From assembly GCF_029212645.1 (NCBI RefSeq), contig NZ_JARGND010000010.1:1-64000 (forward strand): 64,000 nt of DNA, in the 5' to 3' direction. This stretch comes from Vannielia sp. (GTDB taxonomy: Bacteria; Pseudomonadota; Alphaproteobacteria; Rhodobacterales; Rhodobacteraceae). Below, piece by piece: positions 52,480-62,816 of the stretch (its first letter is position 1; every line of letters starts with the position of its first letter). The notes beneath the pieces were generated by a model. It worked only from the letters and a program-made list of their open reading frames with translations. It searched no databases and was not told the DNA's origin. The translations under genes were made by a program, and so were the position numbers.

Positions 52480-54726
52480 ATGAGCGGGAACGGAAACAAG
52501 AAGACGCCTTTGAGGGCGGATCGGCGCTATTCACGCGCGGCACCGGCCAAGACCAAGGCAAAACCCCCGAAGAAAAAGAGAGCACCGCGGGCCAAGCGCC
52601 CCGCGCCCAAGGGCTTTGCCGGATGGGTGCGCCGGGTGATCGGTTTCTTCGTGCGGCTGATCTGGGGCATTTCCTGGCGCGCCGGGGTGGTGACTGGCCT
52701 GATCGTGGCCGGGGCCGTTGCCTATTTTTACACCAAGCTTCCCGCAGATGTGAACGCGCTGCTTGATGCCCGCACCCGTGGCTCCGTGACCCTGCTTGAC
52801 CGGGAGAGCAAGGTTTTTGCCTGGCGCGGAGAAACCTTTGGCGGTGCCGTCACCGTTGATAATATCTCCCCCCACCTGAAAAACGCAGTGGTGGCCACCG
52901 AGGACAAGCGATTCTATCGCCACTTCGGCGTCAGCCCGCGCGGCATTGCCTCTGCCATCAAGATCAACCTGTCGGAGGGGCGCGGGCCGCTTTCGGGGCA
53001 CGGTGGCTCTACCCTCACCCAGCAAACCGCCAAACTGCTCTGCCTCGGCACCCCTTATGATCCCAGCGCATGGGAGAGCGAAGCCGCCTATGAGGCGGAT
53101 TGCCGGGAAACCACCCTGTGGCGCAAGCTGAAGGAAATGATCTACGCCATGGCGCTGGAAACCCGCTACACCAAGGATGAGGTGCTCGCGATTTACCTCA
53201 ACCGGGCGTATCTTGGGGCCTCGTCGCGTGGGTTTGCCGCCGCCTCGCAGCGCTACTTCGGCATCCCCGCCAAAGAGTTGAACCCGGCGCAAGCGGCCAT
53301 GCTGGCGGGCCTTCTGGTGGCCCCTACGCGCTATGCCCCAACCAACAATCTGGAGCGGTCACAGGCGCGTGCCGCAACCGTGCTCAAGCTGATGCAGGAG
53401 CAGGGCTATATCACCATGGACGAGCGCCAGAAAAACACCAACACCCCGGCAACCCTCAGCCAAGCGGCGCAAGCGCGGGCTGGCGGCTACTTTGCCGATT
53501 GGGTGATGGAGGCTGGTCCCGACTTTTTGACGAAAGACACCGCCGAGGACGTGATTCTCAAAACCACCCTCGACCAGCGGCTGCAAAAGGCTGCCGAGGC
53601 CGCGATGAAAGAGGTGTTTGCCACCAAGGTGCGCGAAGGCTCCAAGGCGCAGGCGGCAATTGTGGTGATGAGCGCCGATGGTGCCGTGCGCGCCATGGTC
53701 GGCGGGCGGCAAACCAAGGTCAGCGGTGCGTTCAACCGGGCCACCATGGCCAAGCGGCAAACCGGCTCCAGCTTCAAGCCCTTCGTTTACGCCGCCGCGC
53801 TTGATCTGGGCTATACCCCCAATGCGACGGTGGTGGATGAGCCGCTTACCATCAATGTGCCCGGCTCCGGCCCCTATAGCCCCAAGAACTATGACAAAAA
53901 GTTCCACGGCCGGGTCACGCTCACCGAGGCGCTGGCCCATAGCTACAATATCCCCGCCGTGAAGGTCTCTGAGGCTGTGGGGCGTGAAAACGTGCGCAAC
54001 ATTGCCGAGGACTTTGGCATCGAGAGTGATCTCGCCGCTGGCCCCGCGCTGGCTCTGGGCGCGTCCGAATCGTCGTTGCTGGAGATGTCTGGCGCCTATG
54101 CGGGCATTCTCAATGGCGGCCAGTCGGTTACGCCCTACGGGATCATCGAGTTGCGCATCAAGGGCGATGACGCCCCGCTGATGGGCCAGGGTGGCGGCAT
54201 TGGCGAGCGCGTCATCACCGATGAGGCGGCGCAATACCTGGTTTATATGATGAGCCAGGTGGTTGAGTCTGGCACCGGCAGGCGCGCCAAGATCGGCCGC
54301 CCCGCTGCTGGCAAAACCGGCACTACTTCGGCGGCGCGGGATGCCTGGTTCCTTGGGTTCACCGCCGATTACGTTGCAGGCGTGTGGATGGGATATGACG
54401 ATAACACCCCGCTCACCGGCGTCACCGGTGGCGGGCTGCCCGCCGAGATCTGGCGCGAAACCATGTTGCGGGTGAACGAGGGCCTGCCGGTGCGGGCGTT
54501 GCCGATGAAGGTGCCCGAGGCGGCAAAACCATCGGTTGCCGAAGCCCCCCAGCAATCCCGGCGGGAACAAACCGCCGCCGAGCGCCGCGCCGCAGAGCGT
54601 GCCCAGCGTCAGGCCGAACGGGATAAACGCCGACAGGAGCGCCAGCAACGCCGCAAGGAAAACGGCGATCTCGCAGAGCGGATTCTTGATGATGTGCTGA
54701 AAAACCTGCTGGGCGGCAATAACTGA
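52480..54726 (+). CDS. Class A penicillin-binding protein (PBP1-type)
   Basis: This is a 748-residue bifunctional peptidoglycan synthase. It has a basic cytoplasmic N-terminus (1-60) and a membrane anchor (about 63-88). A GT51 glycosyltransferase domain follows, with catalytic Glu in ATEDKRFYRHFG (about 139) and GGSTLTQQTAKLL. The transpeptidase domain has SSFK (about 428), SYN and KTGT (about 611). The C-terminal tail is Arg/Glu-rich. It belongs with PbpC/PBP1a enzymes. It is transcribed away from glnK. Confidence 0.94.
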   Translation: MSGNGNKKTPLRADRRYSRAAPAKTKAKPPKKKRAPRAKRPAPKGFAGWVRRVIGFFVRLIWGISWRAGVVTGLIVAGAVAYFYTKLPADVNALLDARTRGSVTLLDRESKVFAWRGETFGGAVTVDNISPHLKNAVVATEDKRFYRHFGVSPRGIASAIKINLSEGRGPLSGHGGSTLTQQTAKLLCLGTPYDPSAWESEAAYEADCRETTLWRKLKEMIYAMALETRYTKDEVLAIYLNRAYLGASSRGFAAASQRYFGIPAKELNPAQAAMLAGLLVAPTRYAPTNNLERSQARAATVLKLMQEQGYITMDERQKNTNTPATLSQAAQARAGGYFADWVMEAGPDFLTKDTAEDVILKTTLDQRLQKAAEAAMKEVFATKVREGSKAQAAIVVMSADGAVRAMVGGRQTKVSGAFNRATMAKRQTGSSFKPFVYAAALDLGYTPNATVVDEPLTINVPGSGPYSPKNYDKKFHGRVTLTEALAHSYNIPAVKVSEAVGRENVRNIAEDFGIESDLAAGPALALGASESSLLEMSGAYAGILNGGQSVTPYGIIELRIKGDDAPLMGQGGGIGERVITDEAAQYLVYMMSQVVESGTGRRAKIGRPAAGKTGTTSAARDAWFLGFTADYVAGVWMGYDDNTPLTGVTGGGLPAEIWRETMLRVNEGLPVRALPMKVPEAAKPSVAEAPQQSRREQTAAERRAAERAQRQAERDKRRQERQQRRKENGDLAERILDDVLKNLLGGNN

Positions 54727-54756
54727 TCGCCCACAGGGTCGCGAGGGTCGCCAAGC

Positions 54757-55188
54757 TTAATCGGCGGCTGTTTCAGGGCGCTCTTCGGCGCTGGCATCCT
54801 CGGCGCGCGTCTCTTCGGTGGCGGGTTCTTCGCTTGGCAGCGGGCACCGCTCATATCGAAAGGCGTAGCCGTTCCACGCGAGTATGAGGCCGCCCTCGGC
54901 CCCTTCCATGAACAGCGCGCGCTCTGTCCAAGTTTCGTTTTCGCCCTCACAGTGCATATCGAAAAGCTGGGCATTCATGCCCACCACGTTGACCGGATTG
55001 CGCATTTCGCAGCGTGAGCGGATGCCGCTGAAGATCCCGCCTTCGATGCGGATCAGCCCCTCGGCATCATCCGGCCCGGCACAATCGGCTTCCGGTGTGG
55101 CCTTGTAGCGGCCCTCCACCTCAAGCGCCGCAGCGGGGGCCGCGATGCCAAGCGCCAGAAACGCCGCCAGAAGCCGGTGCTTGCTCAC
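54757..55188 (-). CDS. Periplasmic protein of unknown function
   Basis: This is a 143-residue protein with a signal peptide (MSKHRLLAAFLALGIAAPAAA, cut after AAA). The mature part has four Cys (DCAGPDD, RCEMRN, HCEGEN, RCPLP) that may form two disulphides. A Glu-rich C-terminal tail is likely disordered. It overlaps the end of the mlaC gene by 4 bases, so it is co-translated with mlaA-mlaC. It may help lipid transport, but this is inferred only from position. Confidence 0.7.
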   Translation of the reverse strand: MSKHRLLAAFLALGIAAPAAALEVEGRYKATPEADCAGPDDAEGLIRIEGGIFSGIRSRCEMRNPVNVVGMNAQLFDMHCEGENETWTERALFMEGAEGGLILAWNGYAFRYERCPLPSEEPATEETRAEDASAEERPETAAD

Positions 55189-55802
55189 GCGCGTTTCAGG
55201 TCCTGGATCAGCGCATCCACGTTGCCGCCGCGTCTGTCCAGCATGGCCCCAACCTCGGTGCGCTCGGTCAAAAGCATGTTCACATCGGCAATGAACAGGT
55301 TGAAAAACTTGTGCTTGCCGCTCTTGTCACTCACGAGGAAGGTCACATCAAACGGCGCTTCGCCGCGCAGCCGTGCGGTGGTATCAACCTCGATCCAGCT
55401 TTTCACCGGACGCGCGCCATCAACCTCGATCTTGCCGCCGATCAACTCCCGGAAGCGACGGCCATACTTGCGGCTGACATAGGCGGTATAGGCCGGGACA
55501 TAGGCCCTCATCTGCGCTTTCGAGGCACTGCGAGCAGCCACGCCAAGCGACGAGTAGGCGATGAAATTCACATCCGAGTAGTTGATGAACAGGCGCTCGA
55601 AGTCGCCATACATCGCGCGCTCTGATTTGCCCGAGTTGATGACCTTGTTGATATCATCCACCGCGGCGCGCACCAGCTTTTCGGATGCGCCGGAGGAGAG
55701 CGCCATGGCGCTGCGCGGCAGGGCCAGCGTGGCGGCAGGAAGGGCGGCAAGGCCTGCCAGCAGGCTGCGGCGGCTCAGGAACGTGGGGTGACTAGTTGTC
55801 AT
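55185..55802 (-). CDS. mlaC: MlaC/Ttg2D-type phospholipid-binding protein
   Basis: This 205-residue periplasmic carrier of the Mla pathway moves phospholipids between the outer-membrane MlaA complex and the inner-membrane MlaFEDB pump. It has a Tat-type signal (SRRSLLAGLAALPA). The start at base 55802 overlaps mlaA by 11 bases. Conserved segments include VNFIAYSSLGVAARSAS and FVSD-like WIEVDT. No mlaFED genes are in the window, so the inner-membrane part lies elsewhere. Confidence 0.85.
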   Translation of the reverse strand: MTTSHPTFLSRRSLLAGLAALPAATLALPRSAMALSSGASEKLVRAAVDDINKVINSGKSERAMYGDFERLFINYSDVNFIAYSSLGVAARSASKAQMRAYVPAYTAYVSRKYGRRFRELIGGKIEVDGARPVKSWIEVDTTARLRGEAPFDVTFLVSDKSGKHKFFNLFIADVNMLLTERTEVGAMLDRRGGNVDALIQDLKRA

Positions 55803-56577
55803 AATAATCCTCATACGCGTCATAAACGTCGTCTGCTTCTACGTCGGATGCGGCTGTGTCACCCACCTCGCCCCTGCGGTTTTGCAGGTAGATGATGCGA
55901 GACTGCGCATAGCTGTCTGCACTGTCATATAGGACGGAATCGACCGTTTCCGAATAGCGGGCGCGATCACCTGCGCGTGCGGCGATCTTTACCCCGGTGA
56001 TGGTGCGCTGGTCTTCCGCGTCGATCACGCCTTGCAGCGGGTTCAGCACCGTATCCAGAATCCGCCCTCCCACATCGCGCTCGGTGGTCGGGCCAATGAA
56101 GGGAAGTTCCACATAGGCCCCCTCCGGCACGCCCCATTTGGCCAGCGTTACGCCAAAATCGGTGCGGTCATCGTGAAGGCCGATTTTACTCGCCGGGTCA
56201 AACAGCCCGCCAATGCCCACGGTCGTGTTCACCGCCACGCGCCAGAAGTTGCGCAGCGCGCTTTCCATATCCCCTTGGAATATATGGTTCATCATCGCGG
56301 CGGGCTGGTCGATATTGCTCGAAAAGTTGCTCAGCCCCTGGGTGACAGGGCGCGGAATGGCCTTGGCCACCCCACCCCCGTTGTCCTTGCCGCCGCCAAA
56401 GGCGCGATCAACGCTTTTGTTGAAGGCATGAACCTTGCGGTTACGATCCTCATAGGGATCAAAAATTGCCTCGCCGGTGGTGTTGGGCGTGCAGGCCGAG
56501 AGGGCCAGGGCAGTGAGGGCCAGTGCAATGAGGGCACGGGCCTGTCGTTTCTGTTGATGAAACAATGGTATTCCCAA
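55792..56577 (-). CDS. mlaA: MlaA (VacJ) outer-membrane lipoprotein
   Basis: This is a 261-residue protein. The lipobox LALSAC near residue 29 places it as an outer-membrane lipoprotein. Conserved MlaA parts are FDPYEDRNRKVHAFNKSVD, NFSSNIDQPAAMMNHI, TTVGIGGLFDPASKIGL and GVPEGAYVELPFIGPTT. It starts at a TTG (56577), as no ATG is available. It is the first gene of the mla operon. The acidic tail (DAYEDYYDN) is a likely family variant. Confidence 0.92.
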   Translation of the reverse strand: MGIPLFHQQKRQARALIALALTALALSACTPNTTGEAIFDPYEDRNRKVHAFNKSVDRAFGGGKDNGGGVAKAIPRPVTQGLSNFSSNIDQPAAMMNHIFQGDMESALRNFWRVAVNTTVGIGGLFDPASKIGLHDDRTDFGVTLAKWGVPEGAYVELPFIGPTTERDVGGRILDTVLNPLQGVIDAEDQRTITGVKIAARAGDRARYSETVDSVLYDSADSYAQSRIIYLQNRRGEVGDTAASDVEADDVYDAYEDYYDN

Positions 56578-56703
56578 TCAGTTCTTCATATCTTGCGCGC
56601 ATGGTGGACGGGCTGCCCCGCTTGGCCTTCCGACGCAAGATAACGATCCACGCGACAGGTCACAACAGGGGCTGGGTGCAGGTTTCCAAGGAGTGATGCA
56701 GCA

Positions 56704-58440
56704 ATGGTAGGGAATGACGCGGCCAAAGGCTTGGCAGAGCTGCGCGCTGCTCGGGCCAAAGCCCGTGGGCTTTTTCGCTCTGCCTTCCTTTTCTCGATAT
56801 TCGTCAACCTGTTGATGCTGACCGGCCCGCTTTTCATGCTGCAAATCTATGACCGGGTCCTTGGCTCGCGCTCCGAGGAAACGCTGGTCGCGCTTTTTGT
56901 GCTGGTCGCCTTTCTTTACTTGATGATGGGCCTGCTGGATTATGCGCGGGGCCGCGTGATGGCCCGCGTTGCGGCACGGTTTCAGGCGGCAATGGAGGGG
57001 CGGGTGTTTTCTGCGATGCTCAAGGCTGAGGGGCTTCAGCCGGGAAACGAGTTTTCCGCCAGTGGCTTGCGCGATCTGGATTCGGTGCAGCGCTTCCTTG
57101 GCTCGCCCGCCCTCATGGCGCTTTTCGATGTGCCGTGGACACCGCTTTTTCTGGCCGCGATCTTCATCTTTCACCCCTATCTTGGCGTGCTGGCGGTGGG
57201 GGGCGGGGCCTTGCTTATTGCGGTGGCGCTGCTCAACCAAAGGCGCACCCGCCGCCCGGCGCTGGAGGCCGCTGCCGGGGGCGAACGGGCGGAGCGGATG
57301 GCAGATCAGCTGCGCCACGAGGCCGAGGTGATCCAGTCGCTCGGGATGCGCGGAGCCACCTTCAACCGTTGGCAAAAGGCCCGCAGCGCGGCGCTGTTGC
57401 GCGGCATTGATGCCTCCGATCGGGCGGGCGGATATGCGACCCTTTCCAAGACCTTCCGCCTTTTTCTGCAATCCGCAATGCTCGCCCTTGGCGCCTACCT
57501 TGTGCTGCAAGGTCAGCTCACGGCGGGGGCGATGATTGCAGGCTCGATCATGCTGGGCCGGGCCTTGCAACCTGTTGAAATGCTGATCGGCCAGTGGGAG
57601 CTTGTGTCTCGCGCCTCGAAGGGCTGGAAAGCGATGAGCCACCTGCTCACCGCCGTGCAGCCCGAAGCGCCGCGCACCGCGCTGCCCGCGCCAAGGGCGC
57701 TGCTGGAGGGCAATCAGGTGACGGTGGTGCCACCGGGCGAAAGCCAGGCCTCGCTGCGGATGATCACGTTTCAGCTGAAACCGGGGCAGGCGATGGGGAT
57801 CATCGGGCCGTCTGGCGCTGGCAAATCCACCCTTGCGCGGGCCATTACCGGCACCTGGAAAATTGCCGGTGGCCAGATGCGCCTGGATGGGGCAACGCTG
57901 GATCAATACGACCCTGACGTGCTTGGCAGCTACATCGGCTACCTGCCGCAAAGGGTAACGCTGTTTGATGGCACCATCGCCGAAAACATCGCCCGCCTCG
58001 CCGAAGCGCCCAACGACGAAGCCGTTGTAACCGCTGCCAAAAAGGCCGCCGCTCACGAGATGATCCTGAAGCTCCCCGAGGGCTATGACACCCGCGTTGC
58101 CGCCGCCGGTGGCCGCCTTTCGGGCGGGCAGATGCAGCGGATCGGGCTGGCGCGGGCGCTTTACGGCGACCCGATCCTGCTGGTGCTGGATGAGCCAAAT
58201 TCGAACCTTGATAGCGAAGGCTCGATGGCGCTCAACCGGGCGATCCGGGGGATGAAGAATGAGGGCAAATCCGTGCTGATCATGGCCCACCGACCTGCCG
58301 CGATTCAGGAATGTGAGGTGCTGATGGTGCTTGATGGCGGCCTGAGAAAGGCCTTTGGGCCGCGCGATGAGGTGCTGAAGCAGATGGTGAAAAACCACGA
58401 GGAAATCACCCGCTCCACCGGGCAGGGGGCCCTCACATGA
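56704..58440 (+). CDS. Type I secretion ABC transporter (PrtD-type)
   Basis: This 578-residue inner-membrane exporter has a transmembrane domain (about 20-300, with [20 protein letters not shown] first). The ATPase domain has Walker [10 protein letters not shown] (about 368), signature [15 protein letters not shown] (about 471) and Walker [14 protein letters not shown]. It resembles the PrtD family of protease/lipase exporters. It is coupled to the HlyD-like gene downstream (ATGA overlap). A TolC partner and a secreted substrate are not in the window. Confidence 0.93.
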   Translation: MVGNDAAKGLAELRAARAKARGLFRSAFLFSIFVNLLMLTGPLFMLQIYDRVLGSRSEETLVALFVLVAFLYLMMGLLDYARGRVMARVAARFQAAMEGRVFSAMLKAEGLQPGNEFSASGLRDLDSVQRFLGSPALMALFDVPWTPLFLAAIFIFHPYLGVLAVGGGALLIAVALLNQRRTRRPALEAAAGGERAERMADQLRHEAEVIQSLGMRGATFNRWQKARSAALLRGIDASDRAGGYATLSKTFRLFLQSAMLALGAYLVLQGQLTAGAMIAGSIMLGRALQPVEMLIGQWELVSRASKGWKAMSHLLTAVQPEAPRTALPAPRALLEGNQVTVVPPGESQASLRMITFQLKPGQAMGIIGPSGAGKSTLARAITGTWKIAGGQMRLDGATLDQYDPDVLGSYIGYLPQRVTLFDGTIAENIARLAEAPNDEAVVTAAKKAAAHEMILKLPEGYDTRVAAAGGRLSGGQMQRIGLARALYGDPILLVLDEPNSNLDSEGSMALNRAIRGMKNEGKSVLIMAHRPAAIQECEVLMVLDGGLRKAFGPRDEVLKQMVKNHEEITRSTGQGALT

Positions 58441-59735
58441 GCGCCGCCGGACCCTCGGCCAAGCGCCCGCTTATACTGGGATTTATCGCGCTGATCGTGC
58501 TGCTTGGCGGGTTTGGAACATGGGCGACGCTGGCCAATATCTCGGGCGCGATCGTGGCTTCCGGGGCGATTGAGGTCGACCAGAACCGGCAGGTTGTGCA
58601 GCACCCCTACGGCGGTGTGGTTGAGGCCGTGCTGGTGGATGAGGGGGACACGGTGGAGGCCGGGGCGGTATTGATCCGGCTGGACCCCAGCGAAACCCGC
58701 TCGGAACTGGCGATCGTGGAGGACCAGTTGTTTGAGGTCATGGCCCGTGGCGCGCGCCTGAAAGCCGAGCGGGATGAGGCGGAAGCCATTGTTTTCTCGG
58801 ATGAACTCCTTGCAGAGGCCAAGGCGCTGCCAGAAGTTGCGGAACTGGTCGAAGGCCAGCGGCAGCTTTTTGCGGCGCGCAATGTATCGCTTGCCAAGGA
58901 GGCCGAGCAGCTTGACAAGCGCAAGGCCCAGATCGGCAACCAGATCGAGGGCATTGACGCGCAGATGACCTCGCTCAACGACCAGCTCGCGCTGATCCGC
59001 CAGGAGCTTGAAAACCAGCGTAGCCTTTATGACCGGGGCCTTGTTTCCTATGACAATGTGCTTGGCCTTGAGCGTGAGCAGGCCAGCCTTGCGGGCGAAA
59101 TCGGCCAATTGACCGCCAGCCGTGCCGAGGCGGAGGGGCGCACCACGGAAATTGAGATCGAGGTGCTCAAGCTTGGCACCACGCGCCGGGAAGAGGCGAT
59201 CACCCAGTTGCGGGATCTCAGGGTGAACCAGGCGGAGCTGGAAGAACGCCGCTTTGCCCTGTCTGAGCGCTTGTCGCGCCTTGATATCCGCGCCCCGGTT
59301 TCGGGCATCGTTTATGACCTGACCGTTAACACCCCGCGCTCTGTTGTCCGCGCCGCCGAGCCGGTGCTTTACCTCGTGCCGCAAGACCGCCCGCTGGTGA
59401 TTGCGGCCCGCGTGGACCCGATCCATGTGGACGAGGTGCATGTGGGCCAGGAAGTGACCCTGCGCTTTACCGCGCTCGACACCCGGCACATGCCTGACAT
59501 CTTTGGCCAGGTGGTACAGGTGAGCGCCGACAGCTTTATCGACGAGCGCACCCAAGCCACCTATTACCGCGCCGAAATCCGGCTGGAACCCGGCGAGATG
59601 GGCAAGCTCGCGGGCCATGAGATTATCCCCGGGATGCCGGTGGAGAGTTTTATCCGCACCGCGGACCGCACGCCGCTAGCCTACCTTGTGAAACCGCTGG
59701 CTGATTATTTCAACCGGGCGTTTCGAGAGAGTTAA
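58437..59735 (+). CDS. HlyD-family membrane fusion protein
   Basis: This is a 432-residue protein. One membrane helix lies near the N-terminus ([21 protein letters not shown]), then a lipoyl domain ([19 protein letters not shown]) and a long coiled coil (about 100-260). The rest of the lipoyl/barrel region ([18 protein letters not shown]) and a membrane-proximal part follow. It should connect the ABC exporter to TolC. It follows the transporter gene with a 4-base overlap. Confidence 0.93.
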   Translation: MSAAGPSAKRPLILGFIALIVLLGGFGTWATLANISGAIVASGAIEVDQNRQVVQHPYGGVVEAVLVDEGDTVEAGAVLIRLDPSETRSELAIVEDQLFEVMARGARLKAERDEAEAIVFSDELLAEAKALPEVAELVEGQRQLFAARNVSLAKEAEQLDKRKAQIGNQIEGIDAQMTSLNDQLALIRQELENQRSLYDRGLVSYDNVLGLEREQASLAGEIGQLTASRAEAEGRTTEIEIEVLKLGTTRREEAITQLRDLRVNQAELEERRFALSERLSRLDIRAPVSGIVYDLTVNTPRSVVRAAEPVLYLVPQDRPLVIAARVDPIHVDEVHVGQEVTLRFTALDTRHMPDIFGQVVQVSADSFIDERTQATYYRAEIRLEPGEMGKLAGHEIIPGMPVESFIRTADRTPLAYLVKPLADYFNRAFRES

Positions 59736-60110
59736 GCGGGCGTAAGGGTTTGAAAAGGCTGTTTTATTGGTGAGGCGATGGGGCCTGTGGCGCTTTGCAT
59801 TTTTGAATGGCATGGGCCGGAAAGCGGCGTTAACCGCAAAAAGATCACAGCCACAAGCGATGCACATGTGATGCACAACCTATGCATATGCAAATTTGCA
59901 GGGCTGGGTGGGGTTAACCGGCCGGTCGCTGCGGATTTTGGGCCGCAAAAGAGATTTGGGCCTCCGGCGGGGAAATTTAGGGGAGCATTGAGAGGGTGAA
60001 AGCGTTCCGCCAATAACCTCAATCACAGCTTTTGGCGGAGCGCAGTGCGAGGCGGGAATGGTGCGCGCGCCTCGCCCTTTTCTGATGTCTCAGGGTAAAG
60101 GCGTGGCCCT
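59736..60110. other. Intergenic region with GATGCACA motif and hairpins
   Basis: No gene is seen. The motif CCACAAGCGATGCACA (from 59851, then a second GATGCACA) is shared with 42199-42226 on the opposite strand. Further right, CGTTCCGCCAA / TTGGCGGAGCG (from about 60003 and 60031) form a long imperfect hairpin. GCGAGGCG (60047-60054) / CGCCTCGC (60068-60075) followed by CCTTTT looks like a terminator for rightward transcripts. Confidence 0.6.
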
Positions 60111-60368
60111 TTAGGTGAGGGCATCCATCTTGTGGGCGAGGGCGGTGTCTTTCTCGGTGAGGGCCTTGGCGCTGTGGGTGGTGAGGTGGACGGTCACGGT
60201 GTTGTAGCTGTTTGACCAATCGGGGTGGTGATCGGCCTTTTCGGCTTCGAGCGCCACGCTGCTCATCCAGCCGAAGGCCTGCACGAAGGTCTTGAATTTG
60301 AATTGTTTGACGAGGGTTTCGCCCTCAACACTCCAGCCGTTTTGCTCCAGATCGCTTGTGTTGGGCAT
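60111..60368 (-). CDS. phhB: 4a-hydroxytetrahydrobiopterin dehydratase
   Basis: This 85-residue pterin-4a-carbinolamine dehydratase has the conserved active-site segment KADHHPDWSNSYNTVTVHLTTH. It recycles the pterin cofactor of aromatic amino acid hydroxylases and may have other roles. The normal family length is about 90-100. It overlaps the upstream gene start by one base, so the genes are co-transcribed. Confidence 0.92.
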   Translation of the reverse strand: MPNTSDLEQNGWSVEGETLVKQFKFKTFVQAFGWMSSVALEAEKADHHPDWSNSYNTVTVHLTTHSAKALTEKDTALAHKMDALT

Positions 60369-61564
60369 CAGTCTTGCTCCTCCGGGTCGGGGCCGCGTTT
60401 GAACGGGCCGTAGCTGGTGAGAATGTCGATCTCTTCATCTACGGCGCGGGTTTCTTCATGGAGGTAGTCCTCGACCGCGCGGTGGAAACCCTTGTTTGCC
60501 AGCCAGTGCAGGGAGTGGGTTTCACGCGGCAGGTAGCCGCGGGCCAATTTGTGCTCGCCCTGAGCGCCAGCCTCCACGCGGGCGAGGCCACGAGCGATGG
60601 CCTCGTCGATGGCGGCGTAGTAGCAAAGCTCGAAGTGCAGGCAGGGGTGGTGCTCGGTGCAGCCCCAGTAGCGACCATAGAGCGCTTCGGCGCCGATGAA
60701 GTTCATCGCGCCGGCTACCCAAGCGCCCTCCCGCCGGGCGAGGACGAGCAGGATATCATCCCGCAGGGTGGCCTGGGCCTGCTCGAAGAAGGCGCGGGTG
60801 AGGTAGGGGGTGCCCCATTTGCGCGCGCCGGTATCCTGGTAGAAGCGCCAGAATGCCTCCCAGTGGGCGGGTTCGATCTGATCGCCGGTGAGGTGGAGGA
60901 TGTCGCCGCCAAAGCCCTGGGCCTGACGGCGCTCTTTGCGGATCATCTTGCGCTTGCGCGAGGACAGGGCGGCGAGGAAATCATCAAAGCTGTTGTAGCC
61001 GTCATTTTGCCAGTGAAACTGTTGGCCCCGGCGGTGCAGCAGGCCAAGCTTTTCGCCTGTGCTGGCCTCGGCGGTGGTGCAGAAGGTGGCGTGAACCCCC
61101 GAAAGCCCGGCCCGCTCGGCCACTTGCAGCGCGCCTTGCACCAGCGCGGGCATACCGATGTGCTCATAGCCCGGTTTCACCAGAAAGCGGCGGCCCGGAA
61201 CCGGGGTGAAGGGCACGGCGATTTGCAGCTTTGGGTAATAGTCGCCGCCCGCCTGCTCAAAGGCGTTGGCCCAGGCGTGATCGAACACATATTCGCCCTG
61301 GCTGTGGTATTTGCCATACATCGGCGCGCAGGCGATCAGCGTGCCCCCGGCGCGGGCGGTGAGATAGGTGGGTTGCCAGCCGGAGCGCCCGCCCACCGAG
61401 CCCGACGCCTCAAGCGCCAGCAGGAAGCGGTGGGTGGTGAAGGGATCAATCGGGCGGGTGCCATTGCTGGCTTCGGGGCAGGCGCAGGCATCCCATTCGC
61501 TGGCCGGGATATCGGCCAGCGAGGCGTGGGTTTCGATGGTGATCTGCTCTGCGGTATCGTCCAT
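60368..61564 (-). CDS. FemAB/GNAT-like acyltransferase (COG3146)
   Basis: This 398-residue protein has the COG3146 layout: LPASEWDACACPE at the N-terminus, HRFLLALEASGSVGGRSGW, then a duplicated acyltransferase fold with KRKMIRKERRQAQGFG, and the C-terminal HLARGYLPRETHSLHWLANK. It is probably a peptidoglycan- or peptide-acyltransferase. The substrate is unknown. It is followed by phhB. Confidence 0.85.
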   Translation of the reverse strand: MDDTAEQITIETHASLADIPASEWDACACPEASNGTRPIDPFTTHRFLLALEASGSVGGRSGWQPTYLTARAGGTLIACAPMYGKYHSQGEYVFDHAWANAFEQAGGDYYPKLQIAVPFTPVPGRRFLVKPGYEHIGMPALVQGALQVAERAGLSGVHATFCTTAEASTGEKLGLLHRRGQQFHWQNDGYNSFDDFLAALSSRKRKMIRKERRQAQGFGGDILHLTGDQIEPAHWEAFWRFYQDTGARKWGTPYLTRAFFEQAQATLRDDILLVLARREGAWVAGAMNFIGAEALYGRYWGCTEHHPCLHFELCYYAAIDEAIARGLARVEAGAQGEHKLARGYLPRETHSLHWLANKGFHRAVEDYLHEETRAVDEEIDILTSYGPFKRGPDPEEQD

Positions 61565-61599
61565 GGGCTTTGCCTAGGGTGGGGCGGCGGCGGGGGGCG

Positions 61600-62355
61600 T
61601 CAAGCGGCGTAGCCCTCGAAAGTGATGTTCTGGGCGATGGTGCTGGCTGTTGTGGCCTCGCTGCGGGATCGGACTGTCCAGCAGAGGATGGGCAGCCCCT
61701 CGGCGGCCAGCGCAGCAACGCGCGGGTTGGCCAGATCGGTGTGGCGGTGCGAGATGAAGCTGGCGCCGGTGCGCGCGACATCGGGGAGGGTGGCGAGTTC
61801 GGCGAGGCGGGTGGCGGGGATGGTGGCCCAATGGGCGGGATCAAAGCTGCATGTGGTGAGGCCGCGCGGGATATCGGGCGCGAGGGTGGCCAGGGCGGCC
61901 ACCGAATGCGGGTTGAAGGACATCAGCGCCACATCGCCACTGTAATCGGCCAGCGCGGCAACGGTGGCCTCTTCGAGCGCGCCGACATTGGGGCCGAGGA
62001 TGCCATCCTGATCCTTTAGTTCGATCAGCAGCGGCACCCGGCCTGCGACCAGCTTGAGCATTTCGGGCAGGGTCCAGATCGCATCATCGCCGCCGGTGAG
62101 GCCCATTTCGCCCAGTTGCGCGGCGCTGTGCTGGCGCACCGGGCCGCTTTCAGCCGTGAGGCGGCCAAGCGCGTAGTCATGAAACACCATCGCCGCCCCG
62201 TCGGAGGAAAGTTGAAGGTCACATTCCACCGGGTAGCCCGCGGCAATGGCCGCCGAAAAGGCGCTGGCAGAGTTTTCGACCCGCCCTGCCGCCTTTTCGT
62301 GGAAGGCGCGGTGGGCGATGGGGCGGGCGAGCAGGCTTTGGGGAAGTGCTGTCAT
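61600..62355 (-). CDS. Glycerophosphodiester phosphodiesterase
   Basis: This 251-residue GDPD enzyme has the catalytic start IAHRAFHEKAAGRVENS (His), the metal ligands ECDLQLSSDGAAMVFHD, and LLIELKD. It splits glycerophosphodiesters to glycerol-3-phosphate and an alcohol. It overlaps the RidA gene by 4 bases. The absence of a signal peptide suggests a cytoplasmic enzyme. Confidence 0.92.
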   Translation of the reverse strand: MTALPQSLLARPIAHRAFHEKAAGRVENSASAFSAAIAAGYPVECDLQLSSDGAAMVFHDYALGRLTAESGPVRQHSAAQLGEMGLTGGDDAIWTLPEMLKLVAGRVPLLIELKDQDGILGPNVGALEEATVAALADYSGDVALMSFNPHSVAALATLAPDIPRGLTTCSFDPAHWATIPATRLAELATLPDVARTGASFISHRHTDLANPRVAALAAEGLPILCWTVRSRSEATTASTIAQNITFEGYAA

Positions 62356-62816
62356 GCCAGCTCAAAGATCCCTTCGATCTCGACCGCCACGCCAAAGGGC
62401 AGCGAGGCGGCGCTGACGGCAGAGCGCGCGTGGCGGCCCTTGTCCCCCAGCGCCTCGACCAGAAAGTCAGAGGCGCCGTTGACCACCGCAGGCTGATCGC
62501 CAAAATCGGGCGTGGAGTTGACGAAGGCGGTGAGCTTGACCACCCGCTTCAGCCGATCAAGATCCCCGCCCGCAGCCGCCTTTACCTGAGACAGCAGGGC
62601 AATGGCGCAAAGCCGGGCGGCGGCGGCGCCTTCGGCCAGCTCCATCGTGTCCCCCAGTTTGCCCTTGACCAGCTCGCCGTTTGCCATGCTGACTTGCCCC
62701 GAGACATAGACCAGCCCGGCCGCTTCAACGTAAGACACATAGTTGGCCGCTGGGGCAGCGGCGGCGGGCAGGGTGACGCCAAGCTCGGCAAGGCGGCGCT
62801 CGATTTCGCCCGGCAT
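62352..62816 (-). CDS. RidA/YjgF family protein
   Basis: This 154-residue protein of the RidA group has segments YVSGQVSMANGELVKGKLGD and VKLTAFVNSTPDFGDQPAVVNGAS. The canonical RidA has an Arg in a C-terminal RSAVSAASLP motif, which is present here (HARSAVSAASLPFG). RidA removes reactive enamines. It starts one base after the peroxiredoxin gene's stop and overlaps GDPD. Confidence 0.9.
   Translation of the reverse strand: MPGEIERRLAELGVTLPAAAAPAANYVSYVEAAGLVYVSGQVSMANGELVKGKLGDTMELAEGAAAARLCAIALLSQVKAAAGGDLDRLKRVVKLTAFVNSTPDFGDQPAVVNGASDFLVEALGDKGRHARSAVSAASLPFGVAVEIEGIFELA

Noticed and set aside
56578-58398. A 606-codon open frame opposite the ABC exporter gene
   Set aside because: It is antisense to an intact, motif-complete ABC transporter gene.
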